Positions 18,017 through 26,319 of a stretch of 64,000 nucleotides of DNA are shown in pieces. Under the pieces are notes generated by a model. The model was not told the DNA's origin. It worked only from the letters and a program-made list of their open reading frames with translations, and did no database searches. The translations under genes were made by a program, and so were the position numbers. Each line of letters opens with the position of its first letter. Positions within the stretch are counted from its first letter, which is position 1. The stretch spans positions 1-64,000 of the forward strand of contig JAIQFP010000021.1 in the NCBI GenBank assembly GCA_020073165.1, in the 5' to 3' direction. Source of the stretch: Terriglobia bacterium (GTDB lineage: Bacteria; Acidobacteriota; Terriglobia; Terriglobales; Acidobacteriaceae).

Positions 18017-19090
18017 CTATGGCCGAGCCTCGTAGACTATGTTGAAGGGTGTCTCCGTGGCCCGCCGGAAGCGGCTGAATCCGGCCGCAGTCACAACCTC
18101 CCGAATTCGTGCTTCGCCCGCCTGCGCACCCAAACACAGCCCGACTTCCTGCGAACGTGAGCAAGGCGTACACAACAGCGTTGAAAAGGAGTAGTAAACC
18201 CGGCCTACCGGATTCAGATTGTCTTTCAACTGGTCGTTGGCAAAGGGCTCCACGATCATCCACGTGCCGTCCTCGGCCAAAGACTGCCGGACATGCGCAG
18301 CCGCGCCGACCGGGTCGCCCATGTCATGCAAGCAATCGAAGACGGCCACGAAGTCGTAGTCTTTGCCCGGAAATTCTTTTGCCTTGGACACTTCGAAGCT
18401 GACGCGGTCGGCGACTCCGGCCCGTCGGGCGGACTCGCGGGCGTCTTCGATCGACTTGTCATGGTAGTCGAATCCGAAGAAGCGGGAGTTGGGGAATGCC
18501 TTTGCCAGCAGTAAAGTGGAGGCCCCTTTCCCGCAGCCGACATCGGCGACTCGTGCTCCTGCCTCGAGTTTCTGTTTGACGTCGCTCAACGCAGGGATCC
18601 ATGTGCCCACCAGATTGGCGGCATAGCCTGGGCGAAAGAACTTCTCGCACCCATGAAAGACGCCGTCCACATGTTCATGCCAACCCATGCCGGCGCCACT
18701 GCGGAAGGCGTCCGCGATGCGTGGGACCGCGGCGAGCGAGCCCAGAGCTAGTTCAAATGCCCCGGGCAGGTATGCGGGGCTGTCTTCGTTCGCCAGCGCG
18801 AAAGCCTGTTCTTCACTCAGGCTGAACCTGTGTGTCTTGTCATGGTAGGTGATATAACCTCCCGCCGCTTGTGAAGCCAGCCATTCGCGCAGATAGCGCT
18901 CATCGGTCTGGGTCCTCGCAGCAAGTTCTGCGGAACTCATTGGGCCATTGGCCAGGGCTTTGTAAAGCCCCAACTTTTCCCCAATGACGACCATGCCGGT
19001 ATGGACCGCGGCACCGAGATCGGTTACGAATTGTCCGATAAACTCATTCAGTTTGTTCATGTCAAGCGCGGGAGCCTGTGCTGTGCTCAT
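18017..19090 (-). CDS. SAM-dependent methyltransferase with winged-helix N-terminus (Rv2258c-like)
   Basis: A 357-residue class I methyltransferase. The N-terminal ~110 residues form a dimerisation/winged-helix module (GEKLGLYKALANGPMSSAEL, then TDERYLREWL) as in O-methyltransferase-type enzymes. Next come the SAM-binding motif VADVGCGKGAS (about residue 185), the acidic end of β2 (FFGFDYHDKSI), and DFVAVFDCLHDMGDP, followed by EDGTWMIVEPF. This order matches bacterial homologues of Rv2258c, whose natural substrates are not established. Start ATG 19090 has AAGGAGA 8 bases upstream; the frame extends another 350 bases upstream without protein character. It lies alone, divergent from the Arg-Asp repeat protein across a 530-base region. 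Confidence 0.85.
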   Translation of the reverse strand: MSTAQAPALDMNKLNEFIGQFVTDLGAAVHTGMVVIGEKLGLYKALANGPMSSAELAARTQTDERYLREWLASQAAGGYITYHDKTHRFSLSEEQAFALANEDSPAYLPGAFELALGSLAAVPRIADAFRSGAGMGWHEHVDGVFHGCEKFFRPGYAANLVGTWIPALSDVKQKLEAGARVADVGCGKGASTLLLAKAFPNSRFFGFDYHDKSIEDARESARRAGVADRVSFEVSKAKEFPGKDYDFVAVFDCLHDMGDPVGAAAHVRQSLAEDGTWMIVEPFANDQLKDNLNPVGRVYYSFSTLLCTPCSRSQEVGLCLGAQAGEARIREVVTAAGFSRFRRATETPFNIVYEARP

Positions 19091-19622
19091 TGGACCTGTC
19101 TCCTTCTTGATGATTCCCGAGAGTAGCCGGGCAGGCGGGCTTCGCACAAGGTGGCAGATATGACATTGTACATAGGTAAGTACGCCATCAGCTTTAGCGG
19201 AGGATGGATTCGAGGTCTCGCCGTGCCGGCACGCTGGGGGAATGTCCTCGCGGGAGAACGGCCAGGTTCGCTTTCGAGTGACCACCGCATTGGCGGATGG
19301 ACGCACGGTCTGCGGCGGCGGACCGATCCATATCCGGCCCGATGCAGCGCTCACAGCCGCCATTTCACCAACAAGCCGGTTGCGACTGGAGCCGCCGGTT
19401 TGCGTCAGCTGACGCTTGCAGAAAAAAGCTTCGCGCTGCATTGCGCTTAAGGTTCGCTTAAGGTTCAGAACAATTCTTTACACTTGCTGCATACAGTAAA
19501 TCGCCAACCGCCGTGCATCCTAACATTACAGATACCGAGAGTGTGTAGCGGCAAGGGTGGGCTGCAGCGAGGGTGCCCACCTCGGGTCGCAAGGCCTCGG
19601 AAGGTCGGGTGGGAGGAATCTC
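19091..19622. other. Divergent intergenic region
   Basis: No gene is recognised in these ~530 bases between two divergent genes. Promoters for both should lie here. The only distinct element noticed is the palindrome-like sequence at 19,168-19,183. Confidence 0.5.
19168..19183. promoter_or_regulatory. Candidate operator (GTAC-N8-GTAC)
   Basis: GTACATAGGTAAGTAC has GTAC at both ends, and the flanks partly continue the symmetry. It lies 78 bases upstream of the methyltransferase ATG. Its shape resembles TetR-type operators, but no regulator gene is adjacent. Confidence 0.25.
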
Positions 19623-20243
19623 ATGTATCGAAGAATACGAACAGCGGCATTCGCGGTTGCGATTACGGTGCTGCTCAGCGGATTGGCGCTGGCGCAGCCT
19701 CGCGATGATAAGGACGACTACAACCATCATAAAGACCGTCAGCATGAGTCCAAGCGGGATCGGGACCGAGACCGGGATCGGGACAGAGATAGAGACAGGG
19801 ACAGGGACCGGGACGATCACCGCTGGCGCGATCGTGACGACCGGGATGGCAAATGGAGAAGCCAGGGTGCCTATAGCAACCGGGGCTGGCGCCGCGGCGA
19901 TGGCGACGCCGATGATCAAGGTCGCTATCGAGGCAATCAGGGCTCTTACGGCAACTACCCCTATGGCAACAACTATCCCTACGGCCGTGGGAGCTGGGGC
20001 GGCTACGGCAACAACAATGCCGGCTACAACCAGGGTTACCAGGATGGATCGCGGGTGGGGCAATCCGACATGGCGCAGGGCAAGCCGTTTGATCCGTATC
20101 CGCGGGGGGCGTACCGCACTTCCGACCACGGTTACCACAGCGGCTACGGCAACAAGGGTGCCTACCAGCAGTCGTACCTGAGCGGCTATGAAGCAGGTTA
20201 CCGTGCCAGCAACCGTGGAGGCTACCGGCGCTACGGACGCTAA
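19623..20243 (+). CDS. Secreted Arg-Asp-repeat and Gly/Tyr-rich protein
   Basis: A 206-residue protein starting at ATG 19623, with GGGAGGAATC just upstream. Residues 1-25 form a signal peptide ending ALAQ. The mature protein begins with a highly charged tract of alternating Arg and Asp (about residues 46-62), then HRWRDRDDRDGKW. The rest is Gly/Tyr/Asn/Arg-rich with YGNYPYG-type elements and several GYxxGYxxG units (NQGYQDGSRVGQSD, YLSGYEAGYRAS). No catalytic domain is visible. The alternating Arg-Asp tract is coded by near-repetitive GGGAC/CGGGAT codons, so its length may vary by slippage. Similar GYxxG-rich secreted proteins of unknown function are common in Acidobacteria. A strong terminator follows at 20,317. 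Confidence 0.75.
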   Translation: MYRRIRTAAFAVAITVLLSGLALAQPRDDKDDYNHHKDRQHESKRDRDRDRDRDRDRDRDRDRDDHRWRDRDDRDGKWRSQGAYSNRGWRRGDGDADDQGRYRGNQGSYGNYPYGNNYPYGRGSWGGYGNNNAGYNQGYQDGSRVGQSDMAQGKPFDPYPRGAYRTSDHGYHSGYGNKGAYQQSYLSGYEAGYRASNRGGYRRYGR

Positions 20244-20316
20244 CTAGGTTCAACTGGGCCGTGGCACAAAGGGCCGTCGGTGTCAGCGGCTCTTTTTCCT
20301 GGCACTTCGACACAAA

Positions 20317-20344
20317 CCCGCGGGCATTAACCCGCGGGCTTTTC
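20317..20344 (+). terminator. Intrinsic terminator
   Basis: CCCGCGGG at 20,317-20,324 and again at 20,331-20,338 pair with each other across CATTAA, followed by CTTTTCCC. It lies 74 bases after the stop of the Arg-Asp repeat protein gene. Confidence 0.7.
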
Positions 20345-20370
20345 CCAATCGGCACTGAACTCGGATACTT

Positions 20371-20416
20371 GTTATGACATCGCGATTTCCAACAACCCGG
20401 TTGCGAGTGTAAGCGC
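20371..20416 (+). repeat. Dispersed intergenic repeat, copy 1 (degenerate)
   Basis: Shares the TGACATCGC-ATT … ACCCGGTTGCGAG pattern with copy 2 at 20,859. This is the most diverged of the four copies in the window. Confidence 0.45.
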
Positions 20417-20590
20417 CCGTTTACAACGGTGGACCACCTTGACCTGGCTCCGGCACTTGCCCCTGTGCGCTGCGTCACTGACAAAGATCCCCGGCGCACT
20501 CAATGATTGAACCGGGCAAGTTTACCCGCAGTCAAACCGTCTTGCTCATGAAGGCTTGTCCCACCCACTTCAACAGGAGGTTCCTCTCCC

Positions 20591-20857
20591 ATGACTCCTG
20601 AAGCTCACACCTCAACCACAGATCACTCCGCTGATGTCGCACTACACGACGAAATCAAGCATCGCGCCTACGAACTCTACCAACAGCGCGGCCCAGCCAA
20701 CGGACACCGCCTAGGAGACGGGCTGCAAGCCGAATTGCCTCGCGCCCTGTATGCGGCAGCCGAGCTTGAGAAGTACGCCAATGGTGAGGTAGGGGACATC
20801 AAGAGCGTGAGGGCGGCTCAGGTTTACCTGCGCGCGCTGAGCGCCTGCATCCGGTGA
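20591..20857 (+). CDS. DUF2934-like small protein
   Basis: An 88-residue cytoplasmic protein. The segment IKHRAYELYQQRGPANGHRLGDGLQAE (two parts: HRAYELYQQRG and NGHRLGD) is the hallmark of DUF2934, a short helical domain found in many small soil-bacterial proteins whose function is unknown. A second helical part follows (ALYAAAELEKYANGE … AAQVYLRALSACI). The start is well fixed by ACAGGAGG ahead of ATG 20591. It stands alone between two copies of a dispersed intergenic repeat (20,371 and 20,859), with the terminator of the upstream gene to its left. Confidence 0.75.
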   Translation: MTPEAHTSTTDHSADVALHDEIKHRAYELYQQRGPANGHRLGDGLQAELPRALYAAAELEKYANGEVGDIKSVRAAQVYLRALSACIR

Positions 20858-20858
20858 G

Positions 20859-20910
20859 CCGATTGCTGTTGTAACATCGCCATTACACTCATTGACCCGG
20901 TCGTGAGCCC
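20859..20910 (+). repeat. Dispersed intergenic repeat, copy 2
   Basis: Runs CCGATTGCTGTTGTAACATC then GCCATTACACTCATTGACC and GGTCGTGAG. About 27 of 31 bases match copy 4 at 26,565. It begins directly after the stop codon of the DUF2934-like gene. Confidence 0.65.
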
Positions 20911-20992
20911 CTTGGCACTTGAGCCATCCCATCAGCCGTCCTCTGTGGTCGGCAAAATTTCTGTAGGTCCCCCAAGCCTTTTACCGTCCCGC

Positions 20993-21097
20993 TGGAAGTG
21001 CGTGGACGGCTGCCGCGTCCTATTACCCACCTCCAAGAATGACGAACCCAGGGAAGTGCATCTCAATGCCTTTGCACAGCAAGTGCTAGGGGCGGAG
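20993..21097 (+). pseudogene. Tyrosine recombinase (phage integrase) fragment
   Basis: About 35 codons read WKCVDGCRVLLP, TSKNDEPREVHLN and AFAQQVLG. This matches the β-strand region of the catalytic domain of tyrosine recombinases, where a basic Lys-Asn-x-x-x-Arg-x-Val-x-Leu-Asn element precedes the main active site. Nothing of the Arg-I box, the HxxR box or the catalytic Tyr remains on either side. The fragment has no start codon of its own. It ends where the opposite-strand TIM-barrel gene begins to overlap. It is best read as the scar of a lost integrative element. Confidence 0.6.
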
Positions 21098-22655
21098 GTT
21101 GGCTCGCAGCGTGAGCGAGCCATCGTCGTTCAGCTTCTGGTGACAAGCCCACCGCACCGGATAGCGCATTCCCTTTACCTCAATCTCAGCTTTAAGTTTC
21201 AATCCTTTCCAATCTGTAACGTGCGGCAGCACAAACTGTGCCTGCCGAATCTTGCCCGGCAACGGGTAGCCGGCGTCCAAACAACCACTCTTGAGCGCTT
21301 TTCCGTCCTGGCTTTTCACGGTCACCCTCAATACGCCCGGCACACCTGCGATGCCATCATTTGCGAAGCCGACGATGAGCCCCAGGTAACCGCCACCTGT
21401 ATAGCTCCAGATGAAGGATGGTCTCACCCGATAGCCAATTCGGCGATTGATCCGGTCGAACGATGCCGGATAAGCCTGGTAGTAGCTCATCAGGTTCTTT
21501 GCGCTGATCTGGTGAAAGTTCCAAAGTGACCAGTAATTCGCTCCGACATCGGTCACATGAGCGATGATGTTCTCTGCCGGGGATACCTCTTCATACGCAG
21601 CGCCGGGATCGGGAGGTTTACCGGGGAGCCCCTGCTCGAGCAATGCGGCGATCCAAGGCGGGCGATTGCTTAGCGCTTCAATCTGCTCGTTCTCGATAAA
21701 GATGGTGTCACTCCGAATCCAATTGTTGCTGCGGACCGTGCGGTCTACCAGCTCTGAATTGCCAACCCGGCTGTAGTCTGGTTGAGTATTGGTCAGCAGA
21801 GGGGTCTTCGAAAAGTGCTCGAGCTGGGCTTCGAGCATATTGGTCCAGGTGCGTTCTGCCGTCTGGTAATCAGGGAAAGGATTGTTGCCGAATGGCCAAG
21901 TATGCCCTTCACCCCAAAAACCGTACATGAAGGTATCGATAAACTCGATGAGCGGGCTGCCATCGAATTCCGCCGCCAGGAGGCCAACCAGTTCTTTGAA
22001 TGCCTGCTGAAAAAACGGATGGTCAAACCGGGGCTGATAACGCGAATGCGGGTTCTGCAAGTATTTGCGCTGAAGCGCTGCTTTCCTGATCGCTAAGCAC
22101 CAGATCAACTTTCGGTACTTTGTCGAGGACAAAATCCGGGAGGGCCGCTTCGTGCGTATAGTCTGGCGCACACATCTGAACTCGCAATCCGACCCGCTTA
22201 TTGTTCTTCTTCGCCAATTCAAAAACGAGCTTCAGATAATCGGGCATCTCCAGGCGTCCAGGTCGCGGCTGAACTTCCCTCCACGTCGGGCGAATGTAGA
22301 GCTGCTGGCCCAAGGGAAATCGAGCCAGATCCTCAATCGCCTGGGGAATATTGTCTGACTTGATTTCCTCCGTGCCCATGTCTGCTGTGATGTAGGTCAC
22401 CAGTCCCTTGCCATAGTTCGGCACCACTTCTTCCGAAGGGGTTGTGGTCATCACCACTTCGTCTGTAGGAATAACGGCATCGGGTGGGTATTGAGGGAAC
22501 GGCCCCTGATTGAGGCGATCGTTTACCGTGGGACCGGAGCCGAAATCGTAGTTTCCCCAGTTGTGGGCGGGAACCTTCCCCTGCGCGTTGCTGATTCCAA
22601 GTTCGGCCGCTAGGGCAACGGCGACACTACTCTTTAGAAAATCTCTACGCTGCAT
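21086..22655 (-). pseudogene. Tat-exported TIM-barrel glycosidase-like protein, split by one frameshift
   Basis: Two overlapping minus-strand frames make up one protein of about 520 residues. The first (from ATG 22655) begins MQRRDFLKSSVAVALAAEL, a twin-arginine signal, and runs through QLYIRPTWREVQPRPG and NKRVGLRVQM to KVDLVLSDQE. The second takes over at RKYLQNPHSRYQPRFDHP and continues to 21,086 with FIDTFMYGFWGEGHTWP, ANYWSLWNFHQ and a C-terminal β-domain. The text joins smoothly if one base is gained or lost at about 22,065-22,095. The fold and the GFWGEG-type segment resemble GH42/DUF4832-like glycoside hydrolases. Either the gene is freshly inactivated or there is a base-calling error. 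It lies directly next to a transposon and a recombinase scar. Confidence 0.7.
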
Positions 22656-22867
22656 CGGAGTTATGTCCTCCTTTAATTATTCGATTTAGATTACGGCCAA
22701 GTTGGCTAGAGATCCAACTTAGCAGGGCCGTTTCGTTCTGTGACGTTCGGTGACGAGCGGCTTCATTCCGTTGGGAACAAATTGGGCACAGCGGTTGGGA
22801 CCTCCTTTTGGCCGAACAAGCCGAGGGCACCAGGGCCCCTAGGGTAACCACCATCACGGGCAGTGTC

Positions 22868-22902
22868 CTGGCCGCCAATTCTCAATGAGTGTAATCGCCT
22901 GA
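22868..22902 (-). repeat. Dispersed intergenic repeat, copy 3 (interrupted by the transposon)
   Basis: On the minus strand GCGATTACACTCATTGAG matches copy 2 (ATTACACTCATTGA identical). The rest of the copy continues on the other side of the transposon at 24,882-24,905, so the insertion lies inside the repeat. Confidence 0.55.
22895..22902. repeat. Left 8-bp target site duplication
   Basis: TCGCCTGA, identical to 24,874-24,881, directly abuts the left terminal inverted repeat. Confidence 0.9.
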
Positions 22903-22926
22903 CATGATTATTCACTTGACAAAAGT
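22903..22926 (+). repeat. Left terminal inverted repeat (IRL)
   Basis: Begins CATGATTATTCACTT and ends ACAAAAGT. It matches the reverse complement of 24,850-24,873 at 22 of 24 positions. Confidence 0.92.
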
Positions 22927-23103
22927 AACCCCATGATTCATAATCCTACCCATGAAGTTAAGTCTCACTTCTTCTTGGGTTTGGCGGCAGAAGCAGACGC
23001 CCGCAACTGTCTCCGCAAGTCCCTTTTTATGGACGCCAACAATCTCCTCGTTGGCACCCGTTGAAGCGTCTCTTTCTTCTCTCTCTCAGATGGAGTACGC
23101 ACC

Positions 23104-24009
23104 ATGACTCTCCCTGATGTAGTTGAACTGTTCGGTACTGATGATAAATGCCGTGAACTGCTTGAACGTCTCCGGTGGCCCGAAGGCCCCGAGTGCCCAC
23201 GTTGCAAGACCCGCGAAGTTGTCCGCCTGTCCACAAACGTAAAACTGCTGTGGTGCGCGGAGTGCGATTACCAGTTCTCTGTTACCGCCGGAACAATCTT
23301 CAACGACTCGCACCTGCCTTTGTCCATGTGGTTCATGGCAACGTTGCTGCTCGTTGAAGCACGCAAGGGCATGAGCGCGAATCAGCTTAGGCGCACGCTT
23401 TGGGGACAGCACAAAGGCTCCTACAAAACGGCCTGGTATCTCTGCCATCGTATTCGTGCTGCCATGAAAGAAGTAGATCGGCCCATGATGGACGGTACTG
23501 TCGAAGTGGACGAAACCTATGTCGGCGGCAGGCCCCCTCGTGGAAGCAAGCCGGGACGTGGCACGCCGAAGGAAGTTGTTATCGGCATCCGACAGCGTGG
23601 CGGGGATCTGCGTTTCTTCCGTGCTTCCGATGCTAGGTCTGGCACCTTGGCGAAGTACATCAGCGAGAACGTCAGTCAAGACGTTGAAGTCGTGGTCACC
23701 GATGAATTCACTTCCTATCCGGGCGCGATGAAGAAAACGGGATTGACCGCAAAGCACAAAACGATCAAACACAAGTCGGGCATCTACGCCGTCGGAGACA
23801 TCCACACGAACACAGTGGAATCCGCGTTCTCTCTGCTCAAGCGGGGCATCGTGGGCACATGGCACAAGATCAGTGCAAAGCATCTCCCGGCCTATTTGGA
23901 CGAGATGACCTTCCGTTTCAACCGTCGGAAGTCTCCCGCCTTGTTCTTGGACACCCTGCGTCATATGATTACTTCTTCCGTTTTGACCTTCGAGAAACTC
24001 ACGGCTTAG
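23104..24009 (+). CDS. IS1595-family (ISXO2-like) transposase
   Basis: A 301-residue DDE transposase. The N-terminal zinc ribbon reads CPRCKT … CAECDYQF (about residues 35-58) and is followed by the helical MWFMATLLLVEARKGMSANQ region. The catalytic core has Asp136 in VEVDETYVGG, Asp200 in VVTDEFTSY and Glu239 in HTNTVESAFSLLKRG, the last being family-typical. It closes with HLPAYLDEMTFRFNRR. All three acidic residues and all four cysteines are present, and the frame is unbroken, so the enzyme should be active. Start ATG 23104 follows a weak ribosome-binding site. The 3' end overlaps the convergent passenger gene by 11 bases. Confidence 0.95.
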   Translation: MTLPDVVELFGTDDKCRELLERLRWPEGPECPRCKTREVVRLSTNVKLLWCAECDYQFSVTAGTIFNDSHLPLSMWFMATLLLVEARKGMSANQLRRTLWGQHKGSYKTAWYLCHRIRAAMKEVDRPMMDGTVEVDETYVGGRPPRGSKPGRGTPKEVVIGIRQRGGDLRFFRASDARSGTLAKYISENVSQDVEVVVTDEFTSYPGAMKKTGLTAKHKTIKHKSGIYAVGDIHTNTVESAFSLLKRGIVGTWHKISAKHLPAYLDEMTFRFNRRKSPALFLDTLRHMITSSVLTFEKLTA

Positions 24010-24736
24010 GAGCCCTCTTGAGCCAGAAATATTTAATAATGTCTTGAAGTTGTGGCTGTCGCGCTTCCCATCCAGCGCCAAAAGAGCTTTCGGTAGACGA
24101 CGGATTGGGGCTTGTAATTACTGCTATTGTTTCGGTGTTTCCTCCAACATTTCCGACTGATTCTTTCGCTTCCTTCATTACAAATTCGAGCAGGGCTTGC
24201 GCTTCAAGTACCTCTGGCACCGTCCCACTGAACTGGGGGCCGCGAGCATCTCTGAAAAGACGGTCAAGGAAGTAGTAGGCGATCTCCTGCCCTACGCCAG
24301 CACACGCAAACATTCCAGCAACCGGATAAACAATTTCTTCATAGGTTTGATACAGGCGACAATCTGTCGTTTGGTAGTCTACGACGCCAATGACGAGTGA
24401 TATTTGCCTATCGAGCCGCTTCCAGTCTGGGAGCGAATCAGGAATGTACTTATCGTAAATTCTAACCATCTCGTCACCGATTATCGTTTCGTGCTTAGCG
24501 AGAAACTCGTTCTTATTAAGCCTTGCTGCATCGGATATTCGCCTCATCGCTAGTTCGCACAATGGTCCAAATCCGGCAGTGCCGAACACCAAATGCCACT
24601 GAGGAAAAGCAGACACGTGAATTAGTTTCTGTACGGTTCTCTTCCCGCCCATTACGGTCCCCTCTTCCGTGTCTGAACAGAAGAAAAGACCGTTTGTGCA
24701 TATCGTGCCAACGACCAACGTCATACGCTTGCTCAT
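23999..24736 (-). CDS. Proteasome-β/HslV-like Ntn-hydrolase carried by the transposon
   Basis: About 245 residues. The segment TLVVGTICTNGLFFCSD aligns with the N-terminus of proteasome β-subunits and HslV: Thr as residue 1, Gly5, and Asp at position 17 counted from that Thr. A Lys follows at position 32 (QKLIHV) near the position of catalytic Lys33, then HLVFGTAGFGPLCELAM, matching the Gly47 region and helix 1. Two in-frame ATGs exist: 24,736 (a site GGAAGCCGAAG upstream) and 24,724, directly before the Thr. Use of the second, with Met removal, would expose Thr1 as in HslV. No partner ATPase or α-subunit is nearby. Protease activity is inferred from motifs only; substrate unknown. Its place inside an intact transposon is unusual. 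Confidence 0.7.
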   Translation of the reverse strand: MSKRMTLVVGTICTNGLFFCSDTEEGTVMGGKRTVQKLIHVSAFPQWHLVFGTAGFGPLCELAMRRISDAARLNKNEFLAKHETIIGDEMVRIYDKYIPDSLPDWKRLDRQISLVIGVVDYQTTDCRLYQTYEEIVYPVAGMFACAGVGQEIAYYFLDRLFRDARGPQFSGTVPEVLEAQALLEFVMKEAKESVGNVGGNTETIAVITSPNPSSTESSFGAGWEARQPQLQDIIKYFWLKRAPKP

Positions 24737-24849
24737 CTTCGGCTTCCGCTTGGATGTGAGCGGGTCCGGTTTTCTGGGTTCCGGCACCCAATCAACTCTC
24801 AATCGGCACCGCCTTTCGGGTGCCTAGGCCCACCCTGCGCCAAAATGGG

Positions 24850-24873
24850 ACTTTTGTAAAGTGAATAATCCTG
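24850..24873 (-). repeat. Right terminal inverted repeat (IRR)
   Basis: Its reverse complement begins CAGGATTATTCACTT and ends ACAAAAGT, pairing with IRL at 22,903-22,926. Confidence 0.92.
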
Positions 24874-24881
24874 TCGCCTGA
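24874..24881. repeat. Right 8-bp target site duplication
   Basis: TCGCCTGA, identical to 22,895-22,902, directly after IRR. Confidence 0.9.
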
Positions 24882-25051
24882 TTACGTCAACAATCAACAA
24901 AGACCTCAGTTTTCCTGAAGAAAGATCTGAATCCGGATTTCGCCCTCCCTTCACATCGAACCGTGATGCAGGTCATTGTAGGGCACAGCCAAACCAAGGT
25001 AGTTTCAGCGCGAGGGTTCGAGTCAGCCACGCAAGCCTGGCGGGAGGAACG

Positions 25052-26245
25052 ATGAGAAACGCAAAGCTCGCGCCGTTCAATCGATGGAACCGCCGTCATA
25101 TGGCTGCGCTGTTTATTGTGTTCGTACTCACACTGGGGATGGCGGCGCAGGCGCAAACCTACACAGTACTCCACTCCTTTGCGGGTCCACCTGACGGCAT
25201 AGCTCCATTTGCAGGTGTCACCCGAGACGCAGCCGGCAATCTTTACGGAAACACCGCCGACGGCGGAATGACCGGCAAAAATTGCCAGGGCTACGGGTGC
25301 GGAATGATCTTCAAGCTAGACCAGGCAGGGACAGAAACAGTACTGTACACGTTCACCGGTGGTGCCGACGGCGGGGCACCCTTCGGAAGTTTGATTCGGG
25401 ACGCGGCAGGCAACCTCTACGGCACCACGTCCCTCTCCAGCAGCTTTGGTGCAGTCTTCAAGCTGGATTCGGCGAGCACGTATACGGTGCTATACAGCTT
25501 TACCGGCGGCGCGGATGGCGCAGAACCCGACGAGGGATTAATTCGGGATGCCGCGGGCAACCTCTACGGAGTGACCTTCGGCGGGGGAGATCTGATCTGT
25601 AGCTGCGGTGTAGTCTTCAAGCTGGATTCGGCGGGCACGGAGACGGTGCTGCACAGCTTCACCGGTGGTTCGGATGGCGAAGGTCCTCTTGGACGCCTGC
25701 TCCGGGACGGTTCGGGCAACCTGTACGGGACCACCGGATTTGGCGGGACATATTCTGGCGGGACGATTTTCAAGCTGGATCCAACCGGCACGGAGACGGT
25801 ACTACACAGCTTCAATCCCGCAACGGAGGGCCACGAACCGGCTGGAACGTTGGTCCGGGACGCTGCCGGCAACCTCTACGGCGTAACCCTAACCGGCCCC
25901 GTTCACATATACGGCATGGTGTACAAGCTGGATACGGCCGGCACGTTGACGATCCTGCACAGCTTCTCGGGCAAGAGGGACGGTGAAACTCCCGAGGGAG
26001 GCTTGCTCCGAAGTGCGTCGGGCACCTTATATGGCACTACCGTAAGTGGAGGCAGTCATATGATGGGGACAATTTTCAAGCTGACGCCAGCCGGCAAGTT
26101 CACTTTGCTCTACACTTTCACTGGCGGGTCGGACGGCGGACATCCTGCCGCAGCTTTGATCCCGGACGCCGCGGGAAACCTCTACAGTACGGCAGTGTAC
26201 GGCGGTTACGGCTTTGGAGTGGTGTTCAAGATCGCTTCCCACTGA
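25052..26245 (+). CDS. Secreted HAF-type (Gloeo_Verruco) repeat protein
   Basis: A 397-residue exported protein. Start ATG 25052 has GGGAGGAACG immediately upstream. The signal peptide is long, with a basic lead and a hydrophobic core at about 20-34 ending AQAQ. The mature part is seven copies of a ~52-residue unit: VLYSFTGGADG…, then LIRDAAGNLYGTT, a glycine-rich turn, and a VFKLDSAGTET-type strand. This is the extracellular HAF-family repeat, predicted to form a β-propeller. The function is unknown; such proteins are abundant in Acidobacteria and Verrucomicrobia. It is a single gene, 170 bases past the transposon end. Confidence 0.88.
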   Translation: MRNAKLAPFNRWNRRHMAALFIVFVLTLGMAAQAQTYTVLHSFAGPPDGIAPFAGVTRDAAGNLYGNTADGGMTGKNCQGYGCGMIFKLDQAGTETVLYTFTGGADGGAPFGSLIRDAAGNLYGTTSLSSSFGAVFKLDSASTYTVLYSFTGGADGAEPDEGLIRDAAGNLYGVTFGGGDLICSCGVVFKLDSAGTETVLHSFTGGSDGEGPLGRLLRDGSGNLYGTTGFGGTYSGGTIFKLDPTGTETVLHSFNPATEGHEPAGTLVRDAAGNLYGVTLTGPVHIYGMVYKLDTAGTLTILHSFSGKRDGETPEGGLLRSASGTLYGTTVSGGSHMMGTIFKLTPAGKFTLLYTFTGGSDGGHPAAALIPDAAGNLYSTAVYGGYGFGVVFKIASH

Positions 26246-26319
26246 AGACGGATCGTACTTCGTATCGGCATCCATCAGACAACAATCCAGCCCGATCAAC
26301 TCAGGAATTCTAATCTCTT

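Larger units (their letters stand above)
22903..24873 (+). mobile_element. Complete IS1595-family transposon with a passenger gene
   Basis: A 1,971-bp element bounded by 24-bp terminal inverted repeats (22 of 24 matching) and an 8-bp target duplication, TCGCCTGA. Inside are an intact IS1595/ISXO2-type transposase on + and, converging on it, a proteasome/HslV-like Ntn-hydrolase gene on -. The two genes overlap by 11 bases at their 3' ends. IS1595-family elements usually give 8-bp duplications and are known to carry passenger genes in some members. Perfect ends and duplication suggest recent transposition. The element landed inside a copy of the dispersed repeat. Confidence 0.93.

Noticed and set aside
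20859-20910. Integron attC site behind a small gene cassette
   Set aside because: The arrangement (small gene followed by repeat) fits, but no RYYYAAC/GTTRRRY core pair and no clear palindrome were found.
20903-21529. A 208-residue + strand protein
   Set aside because: Only about 35 codons (20,993-21,097) have protein character; the rest is antisense to the TIM-barrel gene.
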